A stretch of DNA of 22,604 nucleotides from Rhodospirillaceae bacterium (lineage in GTDB: Bacteria > Pseudomonadota > Alphaproteobacteria > JABSOH01). The stretch covers positions 1 through 22,604 of the forward strand of contig JAHDDM010000002.1 in assembly GCA_020629355.1 (NCBI GenBank), given 5' to 3'. Shown here piece after piece: positions 1 to 7,027 of the stretch. Each line of letters starts with the position of its first letter. Position 1 is the first letter of the stretch. The position numbers and the translations under genes are program-made. Under the pieces are notes generated by a model that was not told the DNA's origin, searched no databases, and worked only from the letters and a program-made list of their open reading frames with translations.

Positions 1-2
1 CC

Positions 3-182
3 GTCAATAATGCTAATCAGGCCACAGCAACCCAAGTCCGCAGTAATTATCGTTCTAGTGTTGGGGTTTCTCTTGACCAGGAAATGGCGCGGATTACGGT
101 TCTGCAGAATTCTTATGTTGCGACGGCAAAAATCATTTCGACGGTGAATAATATGTTTGCAACGCTGGAACGGGTTGTTTAG
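3..182 (+). CDS. flgK: Flagellar hook-associated protein 1 (FlgK), C-terminal fragment
   Basis: This is the last 59 codons of a gene whose start lies before the window; the frame runs from base 3 to the TAG at 180-182. The peptide carries the conserved FlgK/FlgE-type C-terminal end: a VSLDQEMARI segment, then LQNSYVATAKIISTVNNMF and a hydrophobic heptad tail to the terminus. In the family this helix packs against the N-terminal helix to form the core of the hook-filament junction. FlgK joins the hook to the filament outside the cell and is exported by the flagellar type III system. In many alphaproteobacteria flgL follows flgK directly on the same strand; here the next gene is metY, so the hook-junction operon seems to end at flgK. 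The assignment to flgK rather than another rod/hook protein rests on this C-terminal motif alone. Confidence 0.88.
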   Translation, partial: VNNANQATATQVRSNYRSSVGVSLDQEMARITVLQNSYVATAKIISTVNNMFATLERVV

Positions 183-231
183 AATTTTTTCTTGCACTTT
201 TGCCGTATAAGAGAAATTTTTTCTATCAAGC

Positions 232-260
232 TTGGCTTAAAATTGGTCTTGAGCTATATT
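232..260 (+). promoter_or_regulatory. Candidate sigma-70-type promoter for metY
   Basis: A -35-like TTGGCT (232-237) and a -10-like TATATT (255-260) are separated by exactly 17 bases in the AT-rich gap between flgK and metY. They match the consensus at 4/6 and 5/6 positions. The predicted transcript would start near 267 and leave a leader of about 36 bases before the metY ATG at 303. A Shine-Dalgarno AAGGA lies at 290-294. That leader is too short for a SAM riboswitch and I saw no such motif. Confidence 0.4.
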
Positions 261-302
261 TTTTCTGATTCACCAATTTTGATCTAAATAAGGAATTTTC
301 TC

Positions 303-1595
303 ATGGAAATCGATACGATGCAATTTGACACCAAGCTGTTACATGCTGGCGCAGTCCCTGATCCAGCAACAGGCTCGCGCCAAGTCCCTATCTACCAAAA
401 TATCGGTTATGTCTTCAAAGATGTTGATCATGCCGCTAGACTGTTTAACCTTCAGGAACTAGGCTATATTTATACCCGCTTAACGAATCCCACCATTGCG
501 GCTTTGCAAGAACGGGTTGCGCATCTTGAGGGCGGAGTGGGTGCAGTGGCCTGCTCGTCTGGTCATGCCGCGCAGATTATGGCTTTATTCGCCTTGATGC
601 GCCCAGGAGACAACATTATCGCTTCCAGTCGTCTGTATGGCGGCACGGTGACGCAGTTTTCTCATACGATTAAGCGTTTTGGTTGGTCAGCGACTTTTGT
701 CGATACCGAAAATCTTGCTGCCCTTGAAGCGGCCGCGGATGAAAACACCAAAGCGATTTTTTGTGAAAGTCTTGCAAATCCAGGTGGTTACGTTACCGAT
801 ATTCCTGCTTTGGCGGAAGTTGCGAATCGCTTGGGTGTGCCTCTTATCGTGGATAATACCAGCGCGACACCGTATCTGTGCCGTCCGTTTGATCAAGGTG
901 CGCATATTGTGGTGCATTCGACAACTAAGTTCATGACGGGTAATGGCACGTCTCTTGGTGGTGTTGTCGTCGATAGCGGTACGTTTGATTGGTCAGCCGT
1001 GTCAGGAAAATATCCAGCCTTGACCGAGCCAGAACCTGCTTATCACGGCCTGAAATTCCACGAAAGCTTTGGTGGTCTGGCCTTTACATTCCATGGTATC
1101 GCCATTGGCTTGCGTGACTTGGGCATGACCATGGCACCGCAAAATGCTTTCCAGACCTTGCTAGGGATCGAGACCCTTTCGCTTCGGATGCAACGCCATG
1201 TTGAAAATGCTGTTAAGGTTGCAGGCTGGTTGGAAACAGATCATCGGATCGAGCAGGTTTCTTATGCTGGTCTGCCGTCTTCACCTTTCTATAGCCGTGT
1301 TCAGGAACTGTATCCGCGCGGAGCAGGGGCTTTATTTACCTTTGCAGTGAAGGGTGGTTATGATGCTTGTGTGAAATTGGTCAATAGTCTGGAATTATTC
1401 TCGCATGTCGCTAATCTTGGTGATGCGCGTTCGTTGATTATTCATTCAGCCTCGACAACACACCGCCAACTGACTGAAGAGCAACAGATTGCCTCTGGTG
1501 CATTGCCGAATGTCGTGCGGGTGTCCATCGGTATTGAGGACGCAGCGGATATTATCAAAGACCTTGATCAGGCCTTGACGAAAGCCACCAGTTAG
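303..1595 (+). CDS. metY: O-acetylhomoserine sulfhydrylase (aminocarboxypropyltransferase)
   Basis: This PLP enzyme of the Cys/Met metabolism (gamma family) joins sulfide or methanethiol to O-acetylhomoserine to make homocysteine or methionine in the cytosol. The 430-residue length fits MetY, which is longer than the roughly 390-residue cystathionine synthases and lyases. Visible motifs are the YTRLTNPT substrate/PLP segment near residues 57-64, CSSGHAAQ near 84-91, the PLP-pyridine aspartate in IVDNT (D184), and the Schiff-base lysine in HSTTKFMTGNGTSLGG (K209). The start is fixed by an AAGGA Shine-Dalgarno 8 bases upstream; a second Met at residue 6 is possible but less well placed. A rho-independent terminator follows, so the gene looks monocistronic. 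Metabolic gene neighbours are absent, so preference for sulfide or methanethiol cannot be inferred. Confidence 0.9.
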   Translation: MEIDTMQFDTKLLHAGAVPDPATGSRQVPIYQNIGYVFKDVDHAARLFNLQELGYIYTRLTNPTIAALQERVAHLEGGVGAVACSSGHAAQIMALFALMRPGDNIIASSRLYGGTVTQFSHTIKRFGWSATFVDTENLAALEAAADENTKAIFCESLANPGGYVTDIPALAEVANRLGVPLIVDNTSATPYLCRPFDQGAHIVVHSTTKFMTGNGTSLGGVVVDSGTFDWSAVSGKYPALTEPEPAYHGLKFHESFGGLAFTFHGIAIGLRDLGMTMAPQNAFQTLLGIETLSLRMQRHVENAVKVAGWLETDHRIEQVSYAGLPSSPFYSRVQELYPRGAGALFTFAVKGGYDACVKLVNSLELFSHVANLGDARSLIIHSASTTHRQLTEEQQIASGALPNVVRVSIGIEDAADIIKDLDQALTKATS

Positions 1596-1624
1596 GCCAG
1601 AGTCAACGCTGGAGACTTTACGGG

Positions 1625-1657
1625 GAGGGTAGGGTTTTTCCTGCCCTCTCTTTTTTT
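1625..1657 (+). terminator. Rho-independent terminator after metY
   Basis: GAGGGTAGG (1625-1633) pairs with CCTGCCCTC (1640-1648) in a 9-bp GC-rich stem with one T-G wobble and a six-base loop. It is followed by TC and a run of seven T (1651-1657). It lies 30 bases behind the metY stop and ends 16 bases before the next ATG, which separates the MFS gene transcriptionally from metY. Confidence 0.88.
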
Positions 1658-1673
1658 GCAAGGTATCCAGGCC

Positions 1674-2864
1674 ATGGTTTTTGGAATCCCCCGTATATTG
1701 ATCAGGAATATCCTGTTGCTGTCGCTCAGTAGTGGTATGCAGATCAGTATCATCAGCCTCACCATCACGATTTCCAGTCTCGTGGCGCGTGCCTATGCGC
1801 CGAGAGACTGGATGCTCAGCTTTCCCATGGCAGCTGTCATGTTGGGGATGGTGGTGATGACCTTTCCCGCCTCAGCGATTTTCAGTAAAATTGGCAGGAA
1901 GAGCGGGTTCATCTTGGCAGCGATAACGGCAATATGCGGCGCGGGTATTCTTGCTTTGATGATGTTGATCGGTTTCTGGTGGGGGATTATTTTAGGCTAT
2001 TTCGTGGTGGGGCTTGGCCTAAGTGCAGGAACTTTTTATATTTATGCCGCTAATGACGGTGCACCAGCTGAAGTTGGCGGTCGTATCAGTGGGTGTATTC
2101 TGCTTGGTGGGCTATTGGCAGCGTTTATCGGGCCAGCCTCAGCGCACTTTGCACAACGGACTGCCACTGAAACGCCTTTACTGGCTGTTCCATTGTTGAT
2201 GATGGGTTTTGGCCTGTTGGTTTTGATTTTGATCATGTTCTTGAAAAAAACATCATCAGAGACTGCTCCTGAATCCTTGGATATTGCGGCGGTGAAGCGG
2301 GTTTTAGGTTCGGTATATTTTTGGGCGGCAGCATTGGTTGGAGCTTGTGGTTATGGCGCAATGACCTTGGCCATGAACGCGACCACGCCGTGGATGTTTG
2401 ATCATGGTATGGTGATTGATCACAGTGCCGTAGTGATCAGTCTGCATCTGTTGGGAATGTTTGCGCCTGCACCTGTTGGCGGATGGATTTCAGACCGTTT
2501 TGGCGCGACTTTTTGCGGTCTCTTGGGATTTGCGATGATGATAGCCTGTATGATGGTTCTGATGTTTGGGCATAACTATGCCCATTTTATGACGGCATTG
2601 GTCTTATTAGGTATTGGCTGGAGCATGACCATGGTTGCGGGCACAAAAAAACTCGTCGCGCTTGGTAAGGTTAGTGATCGTGCAGCCTGTGAGGCTGGTG
2701 GGTCATTGTTGATTTCTTTGGCAAATATCTTTTCGGCTTTAACGGCGGGTGCGATTTATATCCATTTAGGCGGACAGGGCGTGCTGATCATCACAGGGCT
2801 TTTTGTTGCATTGGGGATCGGTGCGCTGATTTCTGGAGCAGTTCAGAAACCATACAGAGCATGA
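1674..2864 (+). CDS. Major facilitator superfamily (MFS) transporter
   Basis: This integral inner-membrane protein of 396 residues has about twelve hydrophobic segments in two halves of six, joined by a charged cytoplasmic linker near residues 195-215 (KKTSSETAPES). Family signs are the loop 2-3 motif FSKIGRKSGF near residues 70-79 and its second-half counterpart WISDRFGA, both variants of the MFS G-x-x-x-D/R-x-G-R-K loop. The reading frame can be extended to a TTG at 1656, but that codon lies inside the terminator T-run. The ATG at 1674 has an AAGGT Shine-Dalgarno (1660-1664) 9 bases upstream and is preferred. The substrate cannot be told from the sequence and no neighbour suggests one. The 3' end overlaps the convergent hydroxylase gene by 22 bases. 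Confidence 0.8.
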   Translation: MVFGIPRILIRNILLLSLSSGMQISIISLTITISSLVARAYAPRDWMLSFPMAAVMLGMVVMTFPASAIFSKIGRKSGFILAAITAICGAGILALMMLIGFWWGIILGYFVVGLGLSAGTFYIYAANDGAPAEVGGRISGCILLGGLLAAFIGPASAHFAQRTATETPLLAVPLLMMGFGLLVLILIMFLKKTSSETAPESLDIAAVKRVLGSVYFWAAALVGACGYGAMTLAMNATTPWMFDHGMVIDHSAVVISLHLLGMFAPAPVGGWISDRFGATFCGLLGFAMMIACMMVLMFGHNYAHFMTALVLLGIGWSMTMVAGTKKLVALGKVSDRAACEAGGSLLISLANIFSALTAGAIYIHLGGQGVLIITGLFVALGIGALISGAVQKPYRA

Positions 2865-4003
2865 CGAATCAGGCTCTGTTGCAGAGTGGGGAATTGCGGC
2901 ATAAGTCTTTGTTGTAGGGTGCGTCTTAGCCAGCCAAAAGGTCCGCCAAGCCTGATCGAGGCATTGCCCAGATGGACAGCACTGCTTATTGCAAGGCTGT
3001 CTTTCATGCGGTTTGCACTGTAGTTGCGTAAAAGTTCTGCTGAGCCAACATCGTGGCCTTGTTGATAGGCTGAAACGAGCAATTTTTGCAGTGTCGCAAT
3101 ATCGCGCAGAGTTAAATTCAGTCCTTGCGCGCCAGTGGGTGGCATTTTATGCGCGCTTTCGCCGATTAAGGCCATGCGTGCGCCACGAAACGTTAGGCTT
3201 TGCCGTGAAGCGAGCGGTATTATCACTGCTGGTTCAGTCAGCGCGGTGATTTCTAGCTGATCAAGACTATCGGCATTGAGTTTTTGCAGCAACAGCTCTT
3301 CATCTGCCAGCAACGCACGGGTTGCTTCGGTATCGTGGTGAATCCAGACGATGCTGCTGTGATATTCATCCAGAGGTACAAAGGCCAAAGGCCCAGGTGG
3401 GCGGTGATATTCCCGTGCGAAGCCTTCATGGGGAACTTCGTGCTGGACAACTGCAATCACGGCAACAGTGCCTGTCTGATAACGCAAGGGGGCAATACCG
3501 GCCTGTGTTGCGGTGGAAGAATCTTTGCCCTCTGCAACAATAATCAATTCTGCCTCGTGGGTTTTCGCATCTTCGGAGCGTAGCGTACCCCCTGAAATCC
3601 AGCATTCTGCACGGCTAGGGTAATATGTGACTAATCCACTGGCAAGATTGTGGTCTCGAGCACGCTTGGTTAAGGCTTGTAGATTCAGATTATAACCAAA
3701 ATACTCATCTGTAAGATCAATGTCTTCTGGCAGATAGACTGTTTCCTCAGCCTTTTCATCAATCAGCGACATGGCACGGATTGGATAGCCATCAGCCAAA
3801 AAATCTTGCGTGGTAAAAATTTCCTCAAGGTACTCTAGGCCGCCGCGCCAAATGGCGATGGTACGCGCCTGAGAAATTGGCATTTCTGGTACATCAGGCG
3901 CAAGAATACGACAGGGTACGCCGCTTTGAGCAAGAGCCGCCGCCATCAGTTCACCACTTGCACCGTTCCCAGAAATCAGGACAGGAATTTTATTATTAGC
4001 CAT
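2843..4003 (-). CDS. UbiH/UbiF/COQ6-family FAD-dependent hydroxylase
   Basis: This 386-residue flavoprotein monooxygenase probably hydroxylates a ring position of a ubiquinone precursor at the inner membrane. The N-terminal Rossmann FAD-binding motif is ISGNGASGELMAAAL (residues 10-24). The second FAD motif is IGESAHKMPPTGAQGLNLTLRD, where family members usually read GDAAH; the PPxGAQGLN form is common in alphaproteobacterial members. The middle DG motif reads VAEGKDSS instead of the usual ADGxxSxxR. These aspartate-to-glutamate changes keep the charge, and the length is normal, so the enzyme is probably active. Which ring position it modifies cannot be assigned. It is divergent from coaBC (72-base gap) and its last 22 bases lie antisense to the MFS gene. 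Confidence 0.78.
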   Translation of the reverse strand: MANNKIPVLISGNGASGELMAAALAQSGVPCRILAPDVPEMPISQARTIAIWRGGLEYLEEIFTTQDFLADGYPIRAMSLIDEKAEETVYLPEDIDLTDEYFGYNLNLQALTKRARDHNLASGLVTYYPSRAECWISGGTLRSEDAKTHEAELIIVAEGKDSSTATQAGIAPLRYQTGTVAVIAVVQHEVPHEGFAREYHRPPGPLAFVPLDEYHSSIVWIHHDTEATRALLADEELLLQKLNADSLDQLEITALTEPAVIIPLASRQSLTFRGARMALIGESAHKMPPTGAQGLNLTLRDIATLQKLLVSAYQQGHDVGSAELLRNYSANRMKDSLAISSAVHLGNASIRLGGPFGWLRRTLQQRLMPQFPTLQQSLIRHALYGF

Positions 4004-4075
4004 AGCCGCGTCTTCATTGAATGCGTTTCAGAACTAATGTAAGCTGCTATAAGGGATAAGGCAACAGGGCAAATA

Positions 4076-5266
4076 ATGGCGACGGTAACTCTGATCATCA
4101 GTGCAGGAATAGCCGCCTATAAGGCGCTGGAATTGACGCGCCTGTTGCGTAAGGAGGGGCACCGTGTTGTGCCAGTGATGACCAAAAGTGCGGGACATTT
4201 TGTGACGCCGCTTTCCCTGGAGGCTATTGCAGAGCATCCAGTTTATGATTCCCTGTTTGCAGCAGGGCAAGAGTCGCAAATCGGCCATATTCAGCTTGCG
4301 CGGCAAAGTGACCTGATTGTCATTGCTCCTGCCAGTGCGCAGATATTGGCGCAATATGCTTTGGGTCTGGCGGAGGATTTACCGAGTACGATGTTACTCG
4401 CGAATACCGCGCCAGTTTTGGTTGCGCCTGCGATGAACCATCGGATGTGGCAGGCAGAAGCTACTCAAAAGACTATTGCGACCTTGCGGGGCAGGGGTGT
4501 TGCTTTTGTGGGTCCGAATATCGGTGATATGGCCTGTGGTGAGCATGGCATCGGACGCATGGCAGAGCCAGAGGAAATTGCAGATGCAGCATCGCATATC
4601 TTGGGGCTAAAGGATACTTCTTTATCGGGTAAAAGAATACTGGTCACAGGCGGCCCTACCTGTGAGCCGATTGATCCGGTGCGTTATATTGCTAATCGCT
4701 CTTCAGGGAAACAGGCCAGTGCTATTGTTCGTGGACTGGTGGCTTGCGGGGCAGAGGTTATTTTTGTGCATGGTCCAATTTCTGAATTGTCTGTGTCTGG
4801 TGCGGAATGCCACGGGGTGCAGACCGCGCAGGAAATGCTGGATGCTGTCATGGCGCAACAGAATATTGATGTTTTTATTGCCGCCGCCGCCGTGGCAGAC
4901 TGGCGGGTTGCACCGCGCGCGCAAAAGGTCAAAAAAGGCGCAGCCCTGACTTTAGAGATGATCGAAAACCCTGATATTTTACTTTCTGTGACCCAAAGTG
5001 TTTTCAGACCGCCATTAGTGATTGGTTTTGCTGCCGAAACCGATTCTTCACTGGATCATGCTCAGGCAAAATTACGTCGTAAGGGCTGTGACTGGTTGTT
5101 GTTGAATGAAATTTCAGCACAGAATCCCGCTTTTGGTGCCGAGGAGAATCATTTGATATTATTGGCACAGCAAGGTGACAAAGTCGCGGTGACGGATTGG
5201 GGACGGGGCAGTAAAGATGCGTTAGCGCAACGTTTATGTGCTGAAATTACAGGATTTTTCGCATGA
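4076..5266 (+). CDS. coaBC: Bifunctional phosphopantothenoylcysteine decarboxylase / phosphopantothenate-cysteine ligase
   Basis: This cytosolic enzyme carries out two steps of coenzyme A synthesis: CTP-dependent joining of cysteine to 4'-phosphopantothenate (CoaB, C-terminal half) and FMN-dependent decarboxylation (CoaC, N-terminal half). CoaC motifs are SAGIAAYK (9-16; usually SGGIAAYK), the active-site histidine in IGHIQLAR (H71), PAMNHRMW (118-125) and the flap cysteine in DMACGEHGIGRM (C154). CoaB starts near residue 186 with ILVTGGPTCEPIDPVRYIANRSSGK; the usual GPTREPID arginine is cysteine here. It continues through AAAVADW and ENPDILLSV. The length of 396 is typical. It is the first gene of a tight plus-strand cluster: its last four bases are the dut start (ATGA). 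Confidence 0.95.
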   Translation: MATVTLIISAGIAAYKALELTRLLRKEGHRVVPVMTKSAGHFVTPLSLEAIAEHPVYDSLFAAGQESQIGHIQLARQSDLIVIAPASAQILAQYALGLAEDLPSTMLLANTAPVLVAPAMNHRMWQAEATQKTIATLRGRGVAFVGPNIGDMACGEHGIGRMAEPEEIADAASHILGLKDTSLSGKRILVTGGPTCEPIDPVRYIANRSSGKQASAIVRGLVACGAEVIFVHGPISELSVSGAECHGVQTAQEMLDAVMAQQNIDVFIAAAAVADWRVAPRAQKVKKGAALTLEMIENPDILLSVTQSVFRPPLVIGFAAETDSSLDHAQAKLRRKGCDWLLLNEISAQNPAFGAEENHLILLAQQGDKVAVTDWGRGSKDALAQRLCAEITGFFA

Positions 5267-5694
5267 TTGAGGTTGCAATTCACCGCTTGGATGCACGCTT
5301 GCCTCTGCCAGAATATGCCACGGCGCACAGTGCCGCAATGGATATTATGGCAGCCGAAGCGCTTGCTATTCCCGCGCGAGGTTGGTGTGCTGTGCCGTGT
5401 GGTTTTCGGCTGGCTTTGCCAGCAGGTTACGAGGCTCAAATTCGCCCGCGTTCTGGTTTGGCTTTGCGTCATGGGGTGACAGTATTGAACGCACCAGGGA
5501 CGATTGATGCGGATTATCGCGGTGAGGTCAAGGTTATCTTGATCAATCACGGCGAGGATAATTTTGCCATATCTCACGGGATGCGGATTGCACAGATGCT
5601 CATCTTGCCTGCTCCTCAGTGGAGCTGGCAGGAAACGGATGAATTGGATGATACTGAACGTGGTGGGCGGGGTTTTGGCTCTTCGGGACTATAA
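5263..5694 (+). CDS. dut: Deoxyuridine 5'-triphosphate nucleotidohydrolase (dUTPase)
   Basis: This homotrimeric cytosolic enzyme splits dUTP into dUMP and pyrophosphate, keeping uracil out of DNA and supplying dUMP for thymidylate synthesis. All five dUTPase motifs are present in order in 143 residues: AAMDIMA (24-30), PRSGLA (62-67), GTIDADYRGEVKV (79-91, with the catalytic aspartate in TID), RIAQM (108-112), and the glycine-rich C-terminal clamp RGGRGFGSSG (133-142). The start ATG overlaps the end of coaBC by four bases and an AGGA lies about 9 bases upstream, so translational coupling is likely. The coaBC-dut pairing is common in alphaproteobacteria. Confidence 0.95.
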   Translation: MIEVAIHRLDARLPLPEYATAHSAAMDIMAAEALAIPARGWCAVPCGFRLALPAGYEAQIRPRSGLALRHGVTVLNAPGTIDADYRGEVKVILINHGEDNFAISHGMRIAQMLILPAPQWSWQETDELDDTERGGRGFGSSGL

Positions 5695-6437
5695 TGCTGA
5701 ATGATCAAGACCTTGAGCGCTACTCCAGACAGGTGATATTGCCGCAAATTGGCGAAGAGGGGCAGGAAAAGCTGTTCTCTGCCAAAGTTTTGCTGGTGGG
5801 GCTTGGTGGTTTGGGTTGTCCTGCTGCGACCTATTTGGCTCTGGCGGGTGTTGGGCAGATTACGCTGGTGGATGATGACCTGATCGAGCGCAGCAACCTA
5901 CCACGTCAGACCCTGTTTGACGAGGCCGACATAGGCCGACCAAAAGCCTTGGTGGCCGCAGAAAAACTCAGCTATCTGAATTCTGTTGCGGTATTTCAGG
6001 CGCAACATCAACGTTTTGACCCTAAGGCTTCTTATTGCGATACCAGCACAATCTGGCTTGATGCCAGTGATAACTATACCAGTCGCGCCGAGATAGCTCT
6101 GGCGGCAGGACAGCAGGAGAAGATACTGGTGACGGCGGCGGCTCAGGCTTTTCAGGGGCATGTTGCGACATTGGTTTCAGGGGCAGATAATGCCTGTTTT
6201 CATGGCCTGTATCCGAATGCGCCACAGGACGACGCAGTCTCGAGGTGCGAGCAGGTTGGGGTGTTGGGGACGGCGGTAGGTATTATCGGCACGATGCTGG
6301 CGCAAGAAGCTATCCGCGAAATTCTTGAGCTTGCGGGCGGATTGCGCAATCAAGTCTTGCTGTATGATGGTCTGTTCACCCGTATGCAGAAGCTTGCGCT
6401 TCAGCAATGCCGTAAAGAGTGCCCAATTTGCCAATAA
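5694..6437 (+). CDS. HesA/MoeB/ThiF-family sulfur-carrier adenylyltransferase
   Basis: This E1-like cytosolic enzyme adenylates the C-terminal glycine of a small ubiquitin-fold sulfur carrier (MoaD or ThiS type) for molybdopterin or thiamine synthesis. In 247 residues it shows the ATP-binding VGLGGLGC (35-42), the arginine of NLPRQ (R71), K84, the catalytic aspartate in DASDN (D126), and the cysteine before GVLG (C185). It ends with the zinc pair CPIC (C243, C246). The first zinc pair, normally CxxC as in CYRC before LFP, reads CFHG here (C168 to G171), so one zinc ligand is missing. No carrier gene is adjacent, so MoeB and ThiF roles cannot be separated; there is no rhodanese domain, unlike MoeZ. 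The ATG overlaps the dut stop by one base (TAATG). Confidence 0.88.
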   Translation: MLNDQDLERYSRQVILPQIGEEGQEKLFSAKVLLVGLGGLGCPAATYLALAGVGQITLVDDDLIERSNLPRQTLFDEADIGRPKALVAAEKLSYLNSVAVFQAQHQRFDPKASYCDTSTIWLDASDNYTSRAEIALAAGQQEKILVTAAAQAFQGHVATLVSGADNACFHGLYPNAPQDDAVSRCEQVGVLGTAVGIIGTMLAQEAIREILELAGGLRNQVLLYDGLFTRMQKLALQQCRKECPICQ

Positions 6438-6492
6438 GATAAAAATTCTGTATATGGTCAGTACGCTACCTAATCAGATCAATGAGGGCATA

Positions 6493-6990
6493 ATGCGCAT
6501 ATCAGTATTCAAATTTTTCATGCTTTTAGTGATGCTATTTGTTCCTGTAAAGCCATTGTTGGCACAGGATGTCGACTTTAATTATGGTATGACCAACTGG
6601 CGGGATTACGGCTTTCAAAGCATTCCGAAAGAGATATTTGATCTGTTGCAACGGGGGAATTATAAACGCGCAATATTCAAATTGCGCCCGTATATGAATA
6701 ATTCTAACGGACGGGTTAATCCAGAGGCCTGGTTCCTCAATGCCCGTGCCTTACTGAACGAGCGGGATTACAAAGTTGCCCAACGCACCGCGCAACGGGT
6801 GATGAATCATTTTCCAGACCATCCGGAAATGTTGGCGGTCATGTCCATGTCGTATCTGTATGGCAGGAATGACTTTGACTATGCCACCGACTATGCCGAA
6901 AGAGTGGCAGAGGCTTGTGATGATTGCAAGCTCTCGAAGTACCTGATGCGCCTGATTGACGACCGTAAGCGCATCAAAGATATTCTATAG
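6493..6990 (+). CDS. Exported TPR-like protein of unknown function
   Basis: I do not recognise this gene by name. The 165-residue product begins with a clear signal peptide (MRISVFKFFMLLVMLFVPVK, then PLLA before QD), so the mature protein is probably periplasmic, starting near residue 26. The mature part is helical, with two segments reading like tetratricopeptide repeats: NPEAWFLNARALLNERDYKVA near 73-93 and PEMLAVMSMSYLYGRNDFDYA near 109-129. These suggest a protein-binding scaffold. A CDDC cysteine pair near the C-terminus could form a disulfide. The frame can be extended upstream into the thiF end, but the ATG at 6493 gives the signal peptide and has GAGGG (6484-6488) just before it. It lies 55 bases behind the thiF-like gene. 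Its last two codons, CTA TAG, form the left edge of a palindrome. Confidence 0.7.
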   Translation: MRISVFKFFMLLVMLFVPVKPLLAQDVDFNYGMTNWRDYGFQSIPKEIFDLLQRGNYKRAIFKLRPYMNNSNGRVNPEAWFLNARALLNERDYKVAQRTAQRVMNHFPDHPEMLAVMSMSYLYGRNDFDYATDYAERVAEACDDCKLSKYLMRLIDDRKRIKDIL

Positions 6991-7020
6991 TATGATCAAA
7001 ATTAAACGATCATGCTATAG
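6985..7020. repeat. CTATAG-ended palindrome between convergent genes
   Basis: CTATAGTATGATC (6985-6997) and GATCATGCTATAG (7008-7020) pair in a 13-bp stem with a single T-G wobble around a 10-base AT loop. The left arm contains the stop codon of the TPR-like gene (6988-6990). The hairpin fills most of the 37-base gap before the convergent dehydrogenase stop. There is no T-run on either side, so it is not a textbook intrinsic terminator, although its place between two converging genes suggests it stops or protects both transcripts. It shares its ends with the palindromes at 8628-8672 and 8756-8812. Confidence 0.72.
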
Positions 7021-7027
7021 AAACCCA

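Noticed and set aside
261..302. Possible SAM riboswitch in the metY leader
   Set aside because: The predicted leader is only about 36 bases and shows none of the SAM-II or SAM-I core motifs.
1656..1673. TTG start extending the MFS transporter by six residues
   Set aside because: The codon lies inside the T-run of the terminator; the ATG at 1674 has a better-placed Shine-Dalgarno.
3284..3583. 99-residue plus-strand frame inside the UbiH-like gene
   Set aside because: It is antisense to a well-supported gene, has no Shine-Dalgarno and no recognisable domain.
4017..4053. TTGAAT and TATAAG as a coaBC promoter
   Set aside because: The spacer of about 25 bases is too long for a sigma-70 promoter.
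6325..6492. N-terminal extension of the TPR-like protein overlapping the thiF-like gene
   Set aside because: The extension is an out-of-frame reading of the thiF end; the ATG at 6493 gives a proper signal peptide.
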